Assembly: GCA_039798005.1 (NCBI GenBank) | Contig: JBDKGV010000025.1 | Span: forward strand, 1 to 21,863 | Length of the DNA stretch: 21,863 nucleotides | Direction of reading: 5' to 3' | DNA from: JBDKGV01 sp039798005 | GTDB lineage: Bacteria > Fibrobacterota > Fibrobacteria > UBA5070 | Notes under the pieces: generated by a model | Told to the model about the DNA's origin: nothing | The model's database searches: none | The model's input: the letters and a program-made list of their open reading frames with translations, nothing else | In this document: piece by piece, positions 21,094-21,863 of the stretch | Position numbering within the stretch: position 1 is the first letter of the stretch | Layout: the number at the start of each line of letters is the position of its first letter | Program-made: the position numbers and the translations under genes

Positions 21094-21863
21094 TGCGGAA
21101 TCTATTCCTTGTGCTGGCCAGCCTGCTTGGGTTGGCTGGCTGTGCGCAGGAAGCCGTGGGGCCGGTTGGCCCTGCGGCGGTCTTTGGTTGGCGCAGCGCG
21201 GGCCTTGTGATGAAGGATGCAGACCATTTTGGTGGTTTGCACCGGATGATCAAAGTCGGTTCTTCACTCTTTGCGATGGATGCTTATTCATCCGATAGTG
21301 CGCTGGATCGGCGACCTTCTGAATGGAATATTTGGGAACTGCGTAACGGTGTATGGGTCAAGCTTCCTATGCCAGATGGGGTGATTCCGTGTCGATGGAC
21401 TGGGCAGGGAAATTCACTTATCGTTGGGACATTTTACAGTGGTCAAGTGTGGAAGTTTGATGTTGAAACGCGAAATTGGAGTTCTGTGAAGATTCCATCT
21501 TTGCCAGAAAGTCCAGATACCATATGGAATGTACGATCAATAGGTCTATACTCTGGTCAGCTGTTTGTAGGCTTGGAAGTGTATGGATCAACAGAGCATT
21601 ACTGTTGGCTTGGAGATGCCGGAACGTCTTCAGGAAATAAGATTCCTTGCATCGGCGCGAATAAGAATTTTGTCCCTGATTATATCCAGGAGCTAGATGG
21701 GTATCTTTACGCGATCAGTCGGCAGTATGGCATCTTTCGCTGGAAAACGGGGGATGCCGCTTGGGAGCAGCTTCCGTCGGCAAGAGGGAAGACGATTGCA
21801 AAGGAAGAAGAATTCGTTTCTGCCATCGGAATCCATCATGGAAGCTATATGTGGGCTATGCGG
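21093..21863 (+). CDS. Propeller-like lipoprotein, paralogue 2 (3' end outside window)
   Basis: An open frame of 257 codons from ATG 21093 to the window edge. MRNLFLVLASLLGLAGC is a lipoprotein signal with Cys17 in a clear LAGC lipobox. The mature start EAVGPVGPAAVFGWRSAGL parallels paralogue 1 at 16640. Repeats with GSSLFAMDAYSS, GNSLIVGTFYSGQVWKF, SGQLFVGLEVYGS and DGYLYAISRQYGIFRW then follow, again propeller-like. Cys residues in HYCWLGDAG and KIPCIGAN fall at places comparable to paralogue 1. From about 21210 on the DNA is visibly more A/T-rich than the neighbouring block. It lacks its own clear ribosome binding site and depends on the 15-codon frame just upstream. Function unknown. Confidence 0.8.
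   Translation, partial: MRNLFLVLASLLGLAGCAQEAVGPVGPAAVFGWRSAGLVMKDADHFGGLHRMIKVGSSLFAMDAYSSDSALDRRPSEWNIWELRNGVWVKLPMPDGVIPCRWTGQGNSLIVGTFYSGQVWKFDVETRNWSSVKIPSLPESPDTIWNVRSIGLYSGQLFVGLEVYGSTEHYCWLGDAGTSSGNKIPCIGANKNFVPDYIQELDGYLYAISRQYGIFRWKTGDAAWEQLPSARGKTIAKEEEFVSAIGIHHGSYMWAMR

Overview
The window looks like chromosome of a GC-rich Gram-negative bacterium. The outer-membrane barrels, PorV/PorQ-type protein, several lipoproteins and a C-terminal sorting-like domain (type IX secretion style) suggest the FCB group, and CBM3-like modules make Fibrobacterota or a relative a reasonable guess. This is inference from gene content; no marker phylogeny was possible.

Left part (1-4.4 kb): after the tail of an unknown plus-strand gene, almost everything is on the minus strand. 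Read in the direction of transcription: a LacI-type sugar-binding-fold protein, tRNA-Cys(GCA) with a clear sigma70-type promoter, then a tight DUF3047 lipoprotein-queF-serC cluster joined by two 4-bp ATGA overlaps, its terminator, and a DUF4160-DUF2442 gene pair. The DUF pair is bracketed by two identical 40-bp direct repeats that carry a terminator. The end of serC together with its terminator is tandemly duplicated as a decayed copy, so the serC 3' end looks like a rearrangement or insertion hot spot.

Middle part (4.4-11.9 kb): an Rpn-like nuclease/transposase gene flanked by imperfect inverted repeats, purE, a PorV/PorQ-like outer-membrane protein, and a second large outer-membrane barrel (TTG start) that has a near-consensus CRP-type operator upstream and a strong terminator downstream. 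These are followed by a minus-strand UbiA-family prenyltransferase, and a divergent secreted protein with a FlgD/type IX-like C-terminal domain.

Right part (11.9-21.9 kb): the most unusual region. A leader of about 143 bp with a promoter drives a 1517-residue secreted alpha/beta hydrolase ending in three CBM3-like modules. This is coupled by ATGA to a propeller-like lipoprotein. The same leader recurs at 20.9 kb, where the giant gene is reduced to a 15-codon open frame (ATG to TGA) still coupled to a second paralogous lipoprotein gene, which runs off the window. A third, decayed piece of the lipoprotein family lies at 17.83 kb. Between the two copies sits an ordinary plus-strand block: a STAS-domain protein, trmL, an unknown exported protein and a DXD glycosyltransferase, the last three tightly packed. 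I found no rRNA, CRISPR array or complete insertion sequence, and no gene-free stretch exceeds 300 bases.
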